A DNA stretch of 64,000 nt from Reticulitermes speratus (Eukaryota; Arthropoda; Insecta; Blattodea; Rhinotermitidae). Where the stretch lies: contig JAJKFL010000006.1 in assembly GCA_021186555.1 (NCBI GenBank), positions 29,881,478 through 29,945,477 on the forward strand. The letters run 5' to 3'. Positions 49,716 through 59,724 of this stretch are shown here, piece by piece. Position numbers and translations under genes: made by a program. The stretch's first letter is position 1, and each line of letters starts with the position of its first letter. Under the pieces are notes generated by a model. It was not told the DNA's origin. It ran no database searches and saw only the letters and a program-made list of their open reading frames with translations.

Positions 49716-49758
49716 GGCCCTGAAGATGAACCATAAATTGGTTCGAAACATGTCGGGC
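49716..49758 (+). ncRNA. Hammerhead ribozyme motif, right arm of element C
   Basis: Core, stem II and the GTC triplet are the same as in the left arm. Stem I has one mismatch (GGCC against GGGC), so folding may be weaker. Confidence 0.6.
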
Positions 49759-50882
49759 ATTTTTTAATAAAATTGTGTTAAATAACATAAACAGTGTACA
49801 TTTGTCGGAGTAAGATTTATTTAATCAAAAATAATGTACGGTGCAAGTAACATAAAGTTTATCGGCTAATATGACTAAAATTTTGTGGTTAAAACGTCTA
49901 AAACGCTATCCGGAACCGGAAAGTCTGAGTCAGTGGAACACATAAACAAAATAATGCGTGAAATGCAAATTTTTAAAATGTTAAGCCTGATGGTGCATAC
50001 AGTAACCAATGGACTCCAAAGGGTTAGTGTTGAACAAGCTGCAGTCGTGGTTTGTGTAAATTCACTGTCTCAAGTCTGTCTGCAGACAAAACCAAAAATT
50101 TCTTAACTAAGAATAGCCCATTATCTGACCGCGATTCCGATCAGTTACGTCATAAATTTAACACGTTTCTAACCTGTCTATCCATCCAAAGTGTAGCTAA
50201 GCCACTGGTAGGTTGTCATAAAAATAGAGATTATTTTGCAGTTAGCCTACATTCCAAGAACATCTCTTCGCATGTGCGTGCAAAGTTAGATACTGACTTG
50301 TATTTGGATGGCTTTCTATGTGTCAGTCCGACAGAGGCAGATCAATGACAGAAAGTTGGGCAGACTTCATAGGCTTTACGAACAGGCTTCTCACATCGGA
50401 CTATTGGAAAAGTGACACGTTGCATTTTCGCCTCACTTGTGTACGTGAAGATGAGAGATAACTGCGTCATTCGTCGGATAAAAACTGAATTAGGACTGAT
50501 CTGAACAGGTGAGGAGAAAGCTATGACATTTTGTGTACTTCAGGGCACGATTCCGGTATTTACCAGGGAGAGGTGAATAGAACCACCATGATCAGGTATA
50601 CAACTAACACACCAGCGTGAAATGTAACAGTAGTTGTCTTAAAGTAAACCATGCCCCGTAAAGAAGGAGGATTCCTCATTAATTACTGGAATTTTGCTTA
50701 AATAATTTCTGCAGTAAATATTATCTATAGGACTGAATGTAAAAATGGTTGGTCTATGTGGTGAAAATTTATTTTCTTACTGAGAAGTATACGTAAAACC
50801 TAAATATGATAGATAAATTGGAGTGAAGAAATTCATTAAAATAATTCTTCATATTATATTTATACAGAACACAGATATCATG

Positions 50883-51094
50883 AGATCTGCGCTTTTCTGG
50901 GGTATTAAGCGGCGTCGTGTGGTAATTGTTTACCGACGTTTCGGGACAACATATCGGTCCCATCTTCAAGGGTCAAGAGTCCTCGGACCGATACGTTGTA
51001 CCGAAACGTCGGTAAACAATTACCACACGACGCCTCGTAATATCCCAGAAACACGCAGATCTGATTAATATCGCGGCGGAAGACTAAAATCAAG
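50883..51094 (+). mobile_element. Element D: short inverted-arm insertion, hammerhead-derived
   Basis: It is flanked by the 13-bp direct repeat CACAGATATCATG (50870-50882 and 51095-51107). Inverted arms of about 77 bp (50883-50960 and 50985-51061) each carry CCGAAACGTCGG. The tail 51062-51094 contains CGCGGCGGAAGAC, a loose match to the tails of elements A-C. In the left arm (minus strand) the core reads TTGAAGA, so C3 is lost. In the right arm the core is deleted. Both motifs are probably dead. In translation the arms read PETSVNNYHTT-like, a phrase I know as a common spurious peptide from insect repeats. Confidence 0.7.
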
Positions 51095-51912
51095 CACAGA
51101 TATCATGTACAAAACCTAGCAGTTAAACATTCACACCTTGTAAATGTGTAAACAAAAGCAGGCGAATTTTTAACTTTACGTACATGCCGTTTTGTAGTAA
51201 GGAAAGGGAGTAAAGCTATTCGTGCCGCAAAACTTGGAATTTATGTGCATCCATAACACTGCATTATAGATCAAATCAGTAAGGAAAATACTGACTTCAT
51301 TGAAAACTGCCCATTAGTGAATTATAAATACTGGGATGTGGGAAGGGTGTGTCGGAATTATGGATGCTGTTGTCATGTTTTTAAACACAGGCACTGGACA
51401 AAAATTTCCGAATAATTTACTGTCACCTACACATATATTGAATCATATTTCTGCTTTATATTCTCTGTGAGCTAATGAATATATTGTACGGGGAAAACAA
51501 ATAGGAAAGGACTTTCTACAGGACTGCAAAAGATTGGCGTGAAATATTCAAGAATAATTCCAATTTTGTAGAAGGTACTTCATTTTCAGGCTTAAAATTA
51601 CGATTTGAATTTTTAGTCTCAATTTCTAAAGGGCTCTGATTTGGGTCAGGCCCGTAGTGTAGGTGTAAGTGGGCAAAATGATAGATAGTTTCAATCGTCG
51701 TAAATTAGTCAACCGCTCGTCTTTGTTCTGCTACATTTTTTCATTTCTTGCTGCGTCAACTTTAAGTTTGTGTGGTATTATCCGACGATGAGATAAACCG
51801 GCAACTATGGCGACTGAAAACCAGTCACCGATGGACCACTGGCATTGCGTCTCCCTAAGGGAGGCACAGTGCTTAGATTATCTGTTGGCCTTGCCACTCC
51901 TTCATTCTAAAT

Positions 51913-52045
51913 AAGTCCCTGATGATGGCACCCCGGTGCCGAAACATAGGAGTTTTATACTTGCTTCTGAATGTATTTTATTAAGAGCGTAAGTTGGTTA
52001 ATGTAATGATTGTAAGAATATGCACGGTATGAATAACATCAAATT
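51913..52045 (+). mobile_element. Element F: single-arm hammerhead insertion next to exon 2
   Basis: The hammerhead-like motif at 51916-51951 is followed about 67 nt later by the tail GCACGGTATGAATAACATC (52022-52040), matching the tails of elements A-C. I found no left arm or TSD, so it is probably truncated. It ends about 50 bp from the exon 2 donor. Confidence 0.55.
51916..51951 (+). ncRNA. Hammerhead motif with damaged cleavage site (element F)
   Basis: The core CTGATGA (51919-51925), a perfect 5-bp stem II GGCAC/GTGCC and GAAAC (51941-51945) are intact. The next bases read ATAGGA where other copies have ATGTAGG or ATGTCGG. This looks like loss of GT from the triplet and a weakened stem III. 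Stem I keeps 3 bp. Confidence 0.5.
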
Positions 52046-52092
52046 TGCTAATTACTGATATCAGCGTAAAGTTACGTTTCACTCACACTCAC

Positions 52093-52232
52093 CACGTCTA
52101 TGAGCTGAGACAATTTAAGCTTGATCTTGACGGTGAGGGCGTCGCTTACGTTGACAACGGGACGCACCAACTTGTTGTAGTTGCTGAGCAGGTCGTCGTA
52201 CAGACGCTTGGCGTCGGGGTTGCCCGAACACC
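52093..52232 (-). CDS. nAChRalpha: nAChR alpha exon 2: start of the ligand-binding domain
   Basis: This 140-bp exon has a TTTTAG acceptor, a GTGAGT donor, entry phase 1 and exit phase 0. It encodes [19 protein letters not shown] followed by [15 protein letters not shown] and ends KLSQLIDV (residues 16-61). It holds the N-terminal helix and first beta strand of the extracellular domain. NVS is a possible N-glycosylation sequon. The text is typical of the insect alpha1-alpha4 clade. The exon is GC-richer than the introns around it, as expected for coding sequence. A decayed ribozyme-bearing insertion (51913-52045) ends about 50 bp beyond its donor side. Confidence 0.95.
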
Positions 52233-54302
52233 CTAAAACATGCATGTTACAATTTTAATCTTTGAGATTTTCCTCATATAATTGGTCTTATTATTTATTT
52301 ATTACGTACACAAACCCAATGTTATAAAGCAAGCACTCTAACAACATTACACAATCAGATAAAATTTTTGTTGCTGTCTTTCAATACAAATTATATAGAC
52401 ACATTTTGTTGTGACGCAATGGTCCAACCTTCCAACGCTCTGGGATAGTTCTAGAACGTCAAACGTTGCGCCACTATACGGTAAGAACCAGGCTCTCGAA
52501 CTCTGAGTCCGGGGACCTGATCCGGTAGCGTGCCACCATCTCTCGTATAAAAATAAACACTGCAGGGTCTGCGAGGGTTCAGACCCTACAAACTATCCTT
52601 CTCTAGGCTCGAAGGCATAGGTTTTTCTTTTAGTTTGAGAAAGAGAGCAACCGTGATTAGGTTAATTAAAAAATATATATATATTATTAAAAATGATACA
52701 TTATTAAAATAAGGAGCGAGGTTTACCGACTATCTTTAAACTGACAATTCACTAAAGTCTAGCCCATAACTGTCCTGAACCACGACAGACCTTTGTTCAA
52801 TTCAGAAATAAACCGTCCTACCTTGTAGATGTAATACGAAGGCGTAGACCATCAGCACGGCGTCGGGCTTCATGCCTGTGACAGTATGTCACCTCGACAA
52901 TAGTAACGACTCTTAATAAAATCTGAATTTTGTATTATTACCGAGTGTGTGAGTAGGATGTTTGTGTCCAACTGCGTCCTTTATTTGAATGTTTAAAATC
53001 CTGCTAGATTTTTAAGGTCATAACAAATCTTTTGTTACTGGAGGTCAGTCAAACATGTACCTTTAAGTTCTTACAACTGAAAGTAGCAACATGGCAGACT
53101 TACAAACTGGTAAAGTGGTAGCAAAAATAGTGCCTTTTTGGCCTATATGATCCTGAAATAAATAAAAATCTAGTTATTCTAAAAATATGGAATACTTGTT
53201 TGGCGATTGTTTTATAGAATATAAATCACACAAAAAATGTATGCATGAGACCTGTCTTTATCTTTCGGTTTCATGGCAATAGCAGTTTATTATCGCATCC
53301 AGGCATGCGACGTTTGGTATGGCGCTAGGATATAAATACTACTGTACCTAAAAATTATATTCGAAATATTTCTGTCAGTAATTACAAATCTTGGTGACGG
53401 TGCGAAATTCTGGAACCATATAGGAAAATTTTGCGTAGACAGGCTACAGACTTAGAAATTAATTTCTCTAAATAATAGTAATTTTTATAATGATTATAAT
53501 AATTATTAATAACCGCAACATATTCATAATAAAGATTTAATATGAGTATGCGAAGTTATGGTTACATACCCATGAGTGCATCATAAGATCGTCTAAGCTG
53601 AACTGAGTTGTAGAGCTGAATTATAAATATTCATTACCTAAACACGATGTAACAACGCAACATTTGTGGAACTGGAAGTCGACAGACATGTGAACATTTT
53701 AATTTTTATAACTTTTAAGTGATAAGGAAAGATAAGAAATTCCTGAGCTGAATGGTAGCAAATTTTACTTTTTTACTATATTGTTAGCTTCTTCGTGAAT
53801 ATAGTACGTTTATGTATGTATATTTTCTACATTCCTTTCCATATTCGTTTAAGCCCATTTAAACTTTGCTTCTGTTTCGAAGGCCGCTGTAATCACAGTA
53901 TGCAGGACAGATTTAATCTTCTATACTCCCTTAAATATCGTTCTAACAGCTGGTTTAAACCTCTTTACTTGATTTCCCAAGCTGTGAAATGATGCAGTGC
54001 TGCGACACGTTGAAGAGGCTTTAATGAGATTGGATTTTGTAAGGCGAAATGTTGTGTGCAGTCGCAGTTACGAACAACTAACAGCCATCTCTCTTCCATT
54101 GTCCGGCACATCCGGCGTGGAGTACATAGAAGCATTGATCAAACAGTCTATTGAGAGATATACAGTTGCTGCCAATGTTTATGAGAGTGTCTCATTTATT
54201 CTGATACTTCCAACGCCAAGCGCCGCCTTCCAACCCTGCAAAGCGACACACATTTCGAAACAAACATTGAACCCATTAATACCTTTAATCTCATAACCAA
54301 AT

Positions 54303-54583
54303 ATTATTCGGGTGATCAAATCAAGGAGAATGAGGTCGGTGGGGCATGTAGCACGTATGGGTGAGGGGAGAGGTGCATACAGAGTTTTGGTGGGGAGACG
54401 TGAGGGAAGGAGACCACTTGGAAGGCCCAGGCGTAGATGGGAGGATAATATTAAAATGGATCTTCTAGAAGTGGGATGGGGGGCATGGACTGGATTGATA
54501 TGGCTCAGGATAGGGACAGGTGGCGGGCTCTTGTGAGTGCGGTAATGAACCTTCGGGTTCACAAAACGCGGGGAATTTCTTGA
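54303..54583 (+). pseudogene. LINE 3' end: C-terminal tail of a reverse transcriptase ORF
   Basis: The frame reads [20 protein letters not shown], then [18 protein letters not shown]. This is a phrase typical of the C-terminal tail of insect non-LTR endonuclease-reverse transcriptases. A one-base frameshift in the G-rich stretch near 54480 moves to the frame MDWIDMAQDRDRWRALVSAV, then MNLRVHKTRGIS and a stop at 54581-54583. The RT domain itself is absent (5'-truncated). It sits beside SINE3 remnants. Confidence 0.75.
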
Positions 54584-54744
54584 CTAGCTGACGACCTGCT
54601 AGCTTCTCAAGAAAGACTCTGCTCCATGGAGTTAGTTAGTAATGCCTTTAATCTGCTAAAAAGGTATCAATTCCCTCGGTGCTGAAATATGTACCACAAT
54701 ATTGAAGGCGTATGAAGGAATTGTGATTTAGCTCCATGCACTCT

Positions 54745-54955
54745 AAACTTGGTGGAAGTGACATACAGATTCACGCCCCTGCCGTTTTTTTACCGTGAAA
54801 ATAAAGCCGGTGCCCATTGGATAGGAGGTTGGGGGGGGGGGGGGGGGGTTCCCCAACAGTCGGCCTGGATGCTGTGGGGAACAGAAATTGAATCCCGATT
54901 CCCCTGTCGCCCAGCCCATATCCTACTCAACTATACTGACTAATCTACTCTGGCT
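54745..54955 (-). mobile_element. SINE3 remnant with an 18-G run
   Basis: It shares GTGCCCATTGGATAGGAGG-like and GCCCAGCCCATATCCTACTC-like landmarks with SINE3. A run of 18 G (54831-54848) replaces part of the body. Confidence 0.5.
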
Positions 54956-55101
54956 CCCGTTTGACGGCTTCAACTTTGTTAACTGAAATGATATTAATAT
55001 TTCATTGAACAGCGAGAGATTTGAAATATCTAAATTGAGTAATGAAGAGCTTAATTATGTGCCCTTTTTGTTTATATTATTAAATTATATTAGATATAGT
55101 C

Positions 55102-55402
55102 CGGTTTCTCAAACTGTGGCACGCGTACCACTAGTTGTAAGGCAATAATTGTTAACTGGTACGTAGCTTTATTAAAAATTCTAAATATAAAAGAATATAT
55201 TTTAAACAATAAAAAACTTAAGCCAAACATATTTGCTAATACGCAGCATTGGTGACATCATTATACGGTATAACTTATCTCCGCTGTCAGCCAGTCTTTC
55301 AAATTTTAGGTTTGTTGTTTAAAAACGAAACAAAATATCTGTTGTACACTAAAATTTTTAAATTTCATTTAGTGTTACAAAAGCAAAAAATCTGAGAACC
55401 TC
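55102..55402. mobile_element. Decayed hAT-like non-autonomous element
   Basis: GGTTTCTCAAACTGTGGCAC at the left and TCTGAGAACCTCA at the right resemble the CAGNGGTTCTCAAAC terminal repeats of hAT elements, in inverse orientation. The TSD is not recognisable. Confidence 0.4.
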
Positions 55403-55499
55403 AGATACGTAGAATCGGGACAGCCTACAGCATGCACGGGTGGTATCATCAGGTGAAAAATAAAGTTGCCCCTGTACACGACATGCAGATCTATGGAGG

Positions 55500-55700
55500 G
55501 TTAGAGATATAACTCCGCTCATTTTAACCTCGGTGCTAGGTGGAGGTAAGTGGTTAGCCTCCTGTTTCGGCCGCTTTAGCCCAACAAAAAGAGCCTTGTT
55601 ACCCATTGGATAGGAAAATGTTTGAGCTCCCACACCCCTCTGGACGAATTGAAAGAAAAAATTCTGGCCCCATCGGAATTTAAAAATTTGTTAGCCAGCC
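55500..55700 (-). mobile_element. SINE3 remnant
   Basis: GAGATATAACTCCGCTCATTT, CCGCTTTAGCCC and TTACCCATTGGATAGG follow SINE3 order. The head side is eroded where it meets a LINE fragment. Confidence 0.5.
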
Positions 55701-55920
55701 CGTGGCCTTGTTACGTAAGGGAGATGTCAGAAATGCATATAAGATTTTAGTCGGGAACCTAAAGGGAGGTACAGTTTGAGATGCTTACGCCTATACTGAA
55801 GGATAATATTAAAACGGATCTTAACGAGAGAGTGTGTAACGCTATCGACTGTCTTCGTTTGATTCCAAATAAACAGCTGCGATGGGCTCTTGTAAAAGTA
55901 GTGTTATGTAACAAGGTAAG
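55701..55920 (+). pseudogene. Second, more decayed copy of the same LINE 3' end
   Basis: GYVREMSEM...KDNIKTDLNERVCNAIDC and LRWALVKVVL align with the HVARMGE...WEDNIKMDL and RWRALVSAVM parts of the copy 1.4 kb away. Stops interrupt it. It lies directly between two SINE3 remnants. Confidence 0.55.
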
Positions 55921-55964
55921 GATAAATTTGTCCCTGTGCAGAGCATGAAAGTGCAAGTGTGATT

Positions 55965-56175
55965 GGAGGTATAGCTCTACTCATTCTTTATCTCGGCACT
56001 AAATGGAGAGTAGTGGTCAGCTTCACCCTAGGTACCCACTGAATATGGGGTAGGTGAGCCCCCAAAACCGAGGTCATGCTTCAGGAAGAGATAATACACT
56101 CTTGCCCAACCAAATCTTACCAAGAATCGTAGAGCCCGTAGCCTAGTCACTGTACCGACGAAACTGTCCGGCTCA
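55965..56175 (-). mobile_element. SINE3 remnant
   Basis: GGTATAGCTCTACTCATTCTT, GGTACCCACTG and GTAGAGCCCGTAGCC match SINE3. The middle is rearranged. Confidence 0.55.
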
Positions 56176-58534
56176 AAGAATGGTCAGGCTGTAACAGCAT
56201 CGGCGGTAATTGTGTTCCTGTATCAGTTTTTGTGTGATCTAATTTTATTCCAATTTTCTTGATGAAGGAAATATATTATTATCTTACAAAGATCAGAGTC
56301 TTCTGGAAAGTGACGCCAAATATTTTTGTGTTTTTCCTTCTCCCCCTTCGGGTCCCACTCTCTCTCTCTCACTGCCTGTCTCACAAATACGTGTCCCTCA
56401 TTCATCTCCGTCTTACCTTACCCTGATTTTTCCAATGCTTATTATTTTTTACTCTTAAGTGTTGGTAAATTTCTCTCATATCTCCGAAAATGGTAATATT
56501 CATAGTCATTCCGTTAGAAACTCAAATCTCCCGTATGATTTTAACTTCTTAATTTTTTTACTTTTCATAGCGTTTTGCCTAATATTAGGTTCTTGGGTGA
56601 TCAGGCTATGTGAAAATATTTCTTTAATTCAATTACATGCTTCGTCTATTATTTGTCTTCTCAAATTATATTCGAGCCTTATTACACAGTCACTTTTCAT
56701 CCCTAATGAATTTTGCTTGTGTTAGATATTAAATATTGAATAAGAAAACGTAACATCCTTCCGGGATATTGCAATTTTCTCTCCTTCGTTCTGTGTTTGC
56801 TCTGTTTTAGGTTTATTAACTTTACATTTAGTTTCCTCTGTAAATTATTGCATTTTCAATTCAACTTTCAATTAAATGAATCTGTTAATGTTTGCCATGC
56901 CGATTTTCTGTGGTTTTCGTTTTGTAGTTTCAGGTTCTGCACTTCGTCATTTTCCTTTTGTGTAGAAACGTTTTATTTATTATTAATTTAAATAATAATG
57001 AAATAATTTGAAATTAAAATACGAACTAAATTAAAGCAGAATCCGTTTTTGTCAAACAAAATGATTAACATTTCAGAATACTTTCAACCTATGTCGAAAA
57101 AAAATTAAAAAAGCAAGTAAAGATAAATGGAATTACAATGGAGGGAAGGTGGGAAAACAATTATGTAGCCGTGATAATTACATATAATTACGTAGTTTTA
57201 AAAAAGCATATATATTTTGCTTTGATTTCATTTCCTCTAAACAAAGGCTTAGGAAAAAGTACAGTCTAAAAGTGACAAATTTTTTAAATTATTGCTATAA
57301 TACGTAAGCTTGCGTATTATGTATGACCTCTCTTATTAAATCTGATTGTTTGGAATCTGATGGGCATTGTTGGCTACTATGTATTTAAAATTTCATTTTA
57401 TTTTTATGACCATACAGGAAATGTGTCTAGGATTCAAAATGATTAAGGGTCAAACACGTGGACAAGATGAAATAATGATTTGTCTTCATAAGTAAGGCCA
57501 CGGGTATTAAAAATCCCTCGCCGTAATAACCAGCATTTCACATCTTTTTGCACAAATGTCAGATGGGAAACCCAATAATAGATCTGGAATAAGGTACTCG
57601 TATATGAAAGAATGTAGACAGAACAAGGTCTTCCCACAATCCTTTGTTACTCTATTTAAAGCGCAGTTTTGATATTCAATAACATTCTATTAGAATATCC
57701 TATAACATTCCGACGTTTATTAAATGGATGTCGGGAGCCTTTTTTCGGGTACAAAGCAGCCGGAGCGTGAAAATGACCACTAATATTAATCTAGGGTCTA
57801 GTTAGGAATTAATTGAGGTAGGCCTTCGCTTCCCTTATGCTTTCCTTTGTCGTAAACAAGGGCAATGTTATTGTTTCCTTAAATAAACTTTATAAAGAAT
57901 TTTGCTCTAAATTGAACTGGCTCAGGATATGGGTCCAGTAGTAGACTTACGTAGACAGTCTAAGAGGCCTTCTAATCCCACGTAAGGTTCGTAAATTTTT
58001 GGCTGTCTTCTTCTCGATATATGCTAGATTTACTGCTTACTTGCTGGGCAGTTATTTGCTTTCTGAGACAAGTGGCTACGTAACTATACACTTAGTTGTT
58101 CACTTATCTGTTTTTCTAGGTTTATTTATGAAACTGGTGTTTGAATCAGTGAGATAGTCAGTCAGTCAACCTGTTAGGTTGAAAATAACCATGTGCTTGT
58201 CTCTCGCTAAAAGATCATATGCTTAACCAAATAATAAAAAGAAGATAAAACATTACGGAAGATATTGAGATATGAATGTCAAAATAGACAGCCCAAATGG
58301 ATAATAAGTGACTCACAGAGAACCTGCAGTATAAATCCGATGGAAGAAGAGAAATATAAATTGATGTACTTAAAAGAATCGCGGGAAGAGTAGAGACTGA
58401 CTAACACACGTAGCCATTTAATATAACAGGACTGCATGACAACTTCCTAACTGAAGCAAACTTGCAACTTCAAGATAATCCCTTGGGAGAATTATATTAG
58501 AAATGAAGAGGAACACAAGCGGATTGCAAATTAC

Positions 58535-58577
58535 CTGATATGAACAGGATCCACATGAGAGCCAGAAGGTTCCTCAT
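58535..58577 (-). CDS. nAChRalpha: nAChR alpha exon 1: start codon and signal peptide
   Basis: This exon encodes 14 residues plus the first base of codon 15, reading MRNLLALMWILFIS and then G. It is a short hydrophobic secretion signal, as expected for a receptor subunit whose N-terminal domain is extracellular. The donor GTAATT follows directly and the phase (1) matches exon 2. The ATG was chosen because it is the only one in frame with exon 2 that gives a signal peptide, and it has A at position -3. Upstream ATGs are in other frames and stop early (see the uORF entry). The 5' end of the transcript cannot be seen. The exon probably extends upstream as 5' UTR. Confidence 0.85.
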
Positions 58578-58661
58578 CTTCCGCTCTGCAGACTCCTCCT
58601 CATGATGACGTCAGCAACGCCGTCTTGGGTTCCGTCGTGACGCCCATCGTTTCCGCCACAT
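58574..58661 (-). promoter_or_regulatory. Cascade of three short upstream ORFs before the nAChR start
   Basis: Three ATGs precede the main start on the minus strand. uORF-a (58661-58611, 16 codons) is Arg-rich. uORF-b (58647-58600, 15 codons) ends in a TGA that overlaps the ATG of uORF-c as ATGA. uORF-c (58603-58574, 9 codons) ends in a TGA that overlaps the main ATG, again as ATGA at 58577-58574. This layout could permit termination-reinitiation control of receptor translation. Whether all three lie in the mature 5' UTR is unknown, because no transcription start can be seen. Confidence 0.45.
58606..58613. promoter_or_regulatory. Perfect CRE palindrome (TGACGTCA)
   Basis: An exact 8-bp cAMP-response element, the CREB/ATF site, lies 29 bp upstream of the start codon in a locally CpG-rich stretch (about 58581-58660). 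The position fits a proximal promoter or 5' UTR of a neuronal gene. The match is exact, but function is inferred from the motif alone. Confidence 0.4.
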
Positions 58662-59412
58662 CCCCCTACGAAAAAAAAAAACTACTCATTTTCCAAAACA
58701 CACAAAGGCGTACACATATCAAAAGAAAATCCCGTTCTCAGACCCGCCATTTTCATGGAATTCCTCAGATTCTCCTCTTGAATACTTTAGTGCGGATTCT
58801 TCTAAACATATAATACCGGCTTTCTACAAAACAAACTTCATGTACAGTGATTTTGTATTAAGTGAGATGTTTCGGAACCTTCAGCGGTTTGCAGGATAAA
58901 GTCTCTCAATTTAACGTTCTCCCCTTTCCATTTATACTTTTTACAATTGAGACCTATGATTAGATATGTACAATTTAAGTGAAGGTACTTTGTACTTGCC
59001 AAGCATTCTGCGTAGCTTGTTATTATTACACCTCTCATGTATTTTTCTACGTATTCTGTTTCAGTTTCCCTGTTCATACGTAAGAAACAGCTAGCCTATA
59101 AATTAAATTACAGAAGATATGAATTAACAACTTATATTACACAGTCACTTCTGAAGTTTTTTCTTTATGGTCAACAGCAGCCTTCTACACGTGGGTGATA
59201 ATGTAAAAAACGGCTAACCCCAAAATGGACCAATTTTGTCAGTTCATGATGTCGTTTTCATGTAATTTATACGTGATTTGACAACAGAAATTAAATAAAC
59301 CGCTCTAAAATTTGCTTCTTCACAACTTCCACAACTGTACGTTTCTGCTGAATGTCGTGGAATTATCCTAGCTAGTATTCTCGAAACCTTTGCTTCATGT
59401 TTCACAAAGATA

Positions 59413-59724
59413 AAAAAGCAATCACATTACAGGCATTGACAGGCCCTTAGGGTTCCAGGAGGTTGAGGCTCCCAGATTTCTAGACAATCGGCACATGAAG
59501 GTGGTAAGGTTGTCAGCCCTACGCACCGACCGCCTTTACCCCCCCCCCCCCCAGGAAAGATTCCTGGTACTCATATCTGTTAGAGGCTGAGTCGACCCTA
59601 GGGCCATAGTGCGACCGAAACGATTATGTCAATGAAAAATTCTAGTGACACCATCGGGAATCGAACCCGCGACGTTCCGGCTTGTAGCGCAGTGCCTCAA
59701 CCAACTGCGCCACCGCGTGCCCCC
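59413..59724 (-). mobile_element. SINE4, full length, 14-bp TSD
   Basis: It is flanked by GTTTCACAAAGATA (59399-59412 and 59725-59738). The head is at right in minus orientation, with an intact GGTTCGATTCCC B box. A 14-C run lies in the body where the other copy has GGGGG, so this site is prone to slippage. Confidence 0.8.

Larger units (their letters stand above)
49470..49860 (+). mobile_element. Element C: inverted-arm insertion with hammerhead motifs
   Basis: It is flanked by the 10-bp direct repeat ATCGGCTAAT (49460-49469 and 49861-49870). Arms 49470-49578 and 49716-49823 are near-perfect inverted copies around a spacer of about 137 bp. A 37-nt tail with GTACGGTGCAAG (49824-49860) precedes the right TSD. 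The left arm starts at the TSD boundary. Confidence 0.8.
34028..52092 (-). other. Intron 2 (18.1 kb)
   Basis: It contains SINE1 copies, a SINE3 copy, a Helitron fragment and most of the hammerhead-bearing insertions. I see nothing in 34600-35355, 35410-37240, 37525-38755, 38930-39505, 39760-40200, 40475-41405, 41760-43560, 44100-45470, 45745-48600, 48650-49015, 49875-50865 or 51110-51910. Positions 43633-43700 carry a TCTG microsatellite inside a sequence that looks like an old dispersed repeat. Confidence 0.75.
52233..58534 (-). other. Intron 1 (6.3 kb)
   Basis: The 54300-56175 part is a cluster of LINE 3' ends, SINE3 remnants and one hAT-like element. I see nothing in 52240-54295, and nothing in 56180-58530 apart from AT-rich sequence and short random open frames. 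Confidence 0.75.
377..58577 (-). other. nAChRalpha: Gene model: insect nAChR alpha subunit, 5' part (5 coding exons)
   Basis: Five exons on the minus strand join in frame (ending phases 1, 0, 0, 2, 0) into 173 residues with no stop. The product is a subunit of a pentameric cation channel gated by acetylcholine in the plasma membrane of neurons, and a neonicotinoid target in insects. Visible parts are a signal peptide, the [12 protein letters not shown] start of the mature chain, the loop D region NLWVEQ, the loop A region WRPDIVLYN, a 13-residue Cys-loop (Cys146-Cys160) and the loop B motif GSWTYDG. By memory of the family the exon 4-5 text is closest to the alpha3 group among alpha1-alpha4, but alpha4 is not excluded. 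The YxCC loop C and TM1-TM4 are not in the window, so the alpha call rests on overall similarity. The transcript continues past the left edge. I found no duplicate of exon 4 in intron 3. Confidence 0.93.

Noticed and set aside
54179-54562. 127-codon minus-strand open frame.
   Set aside because: It is the antisense of the LINE 3' end at 54303-54583.
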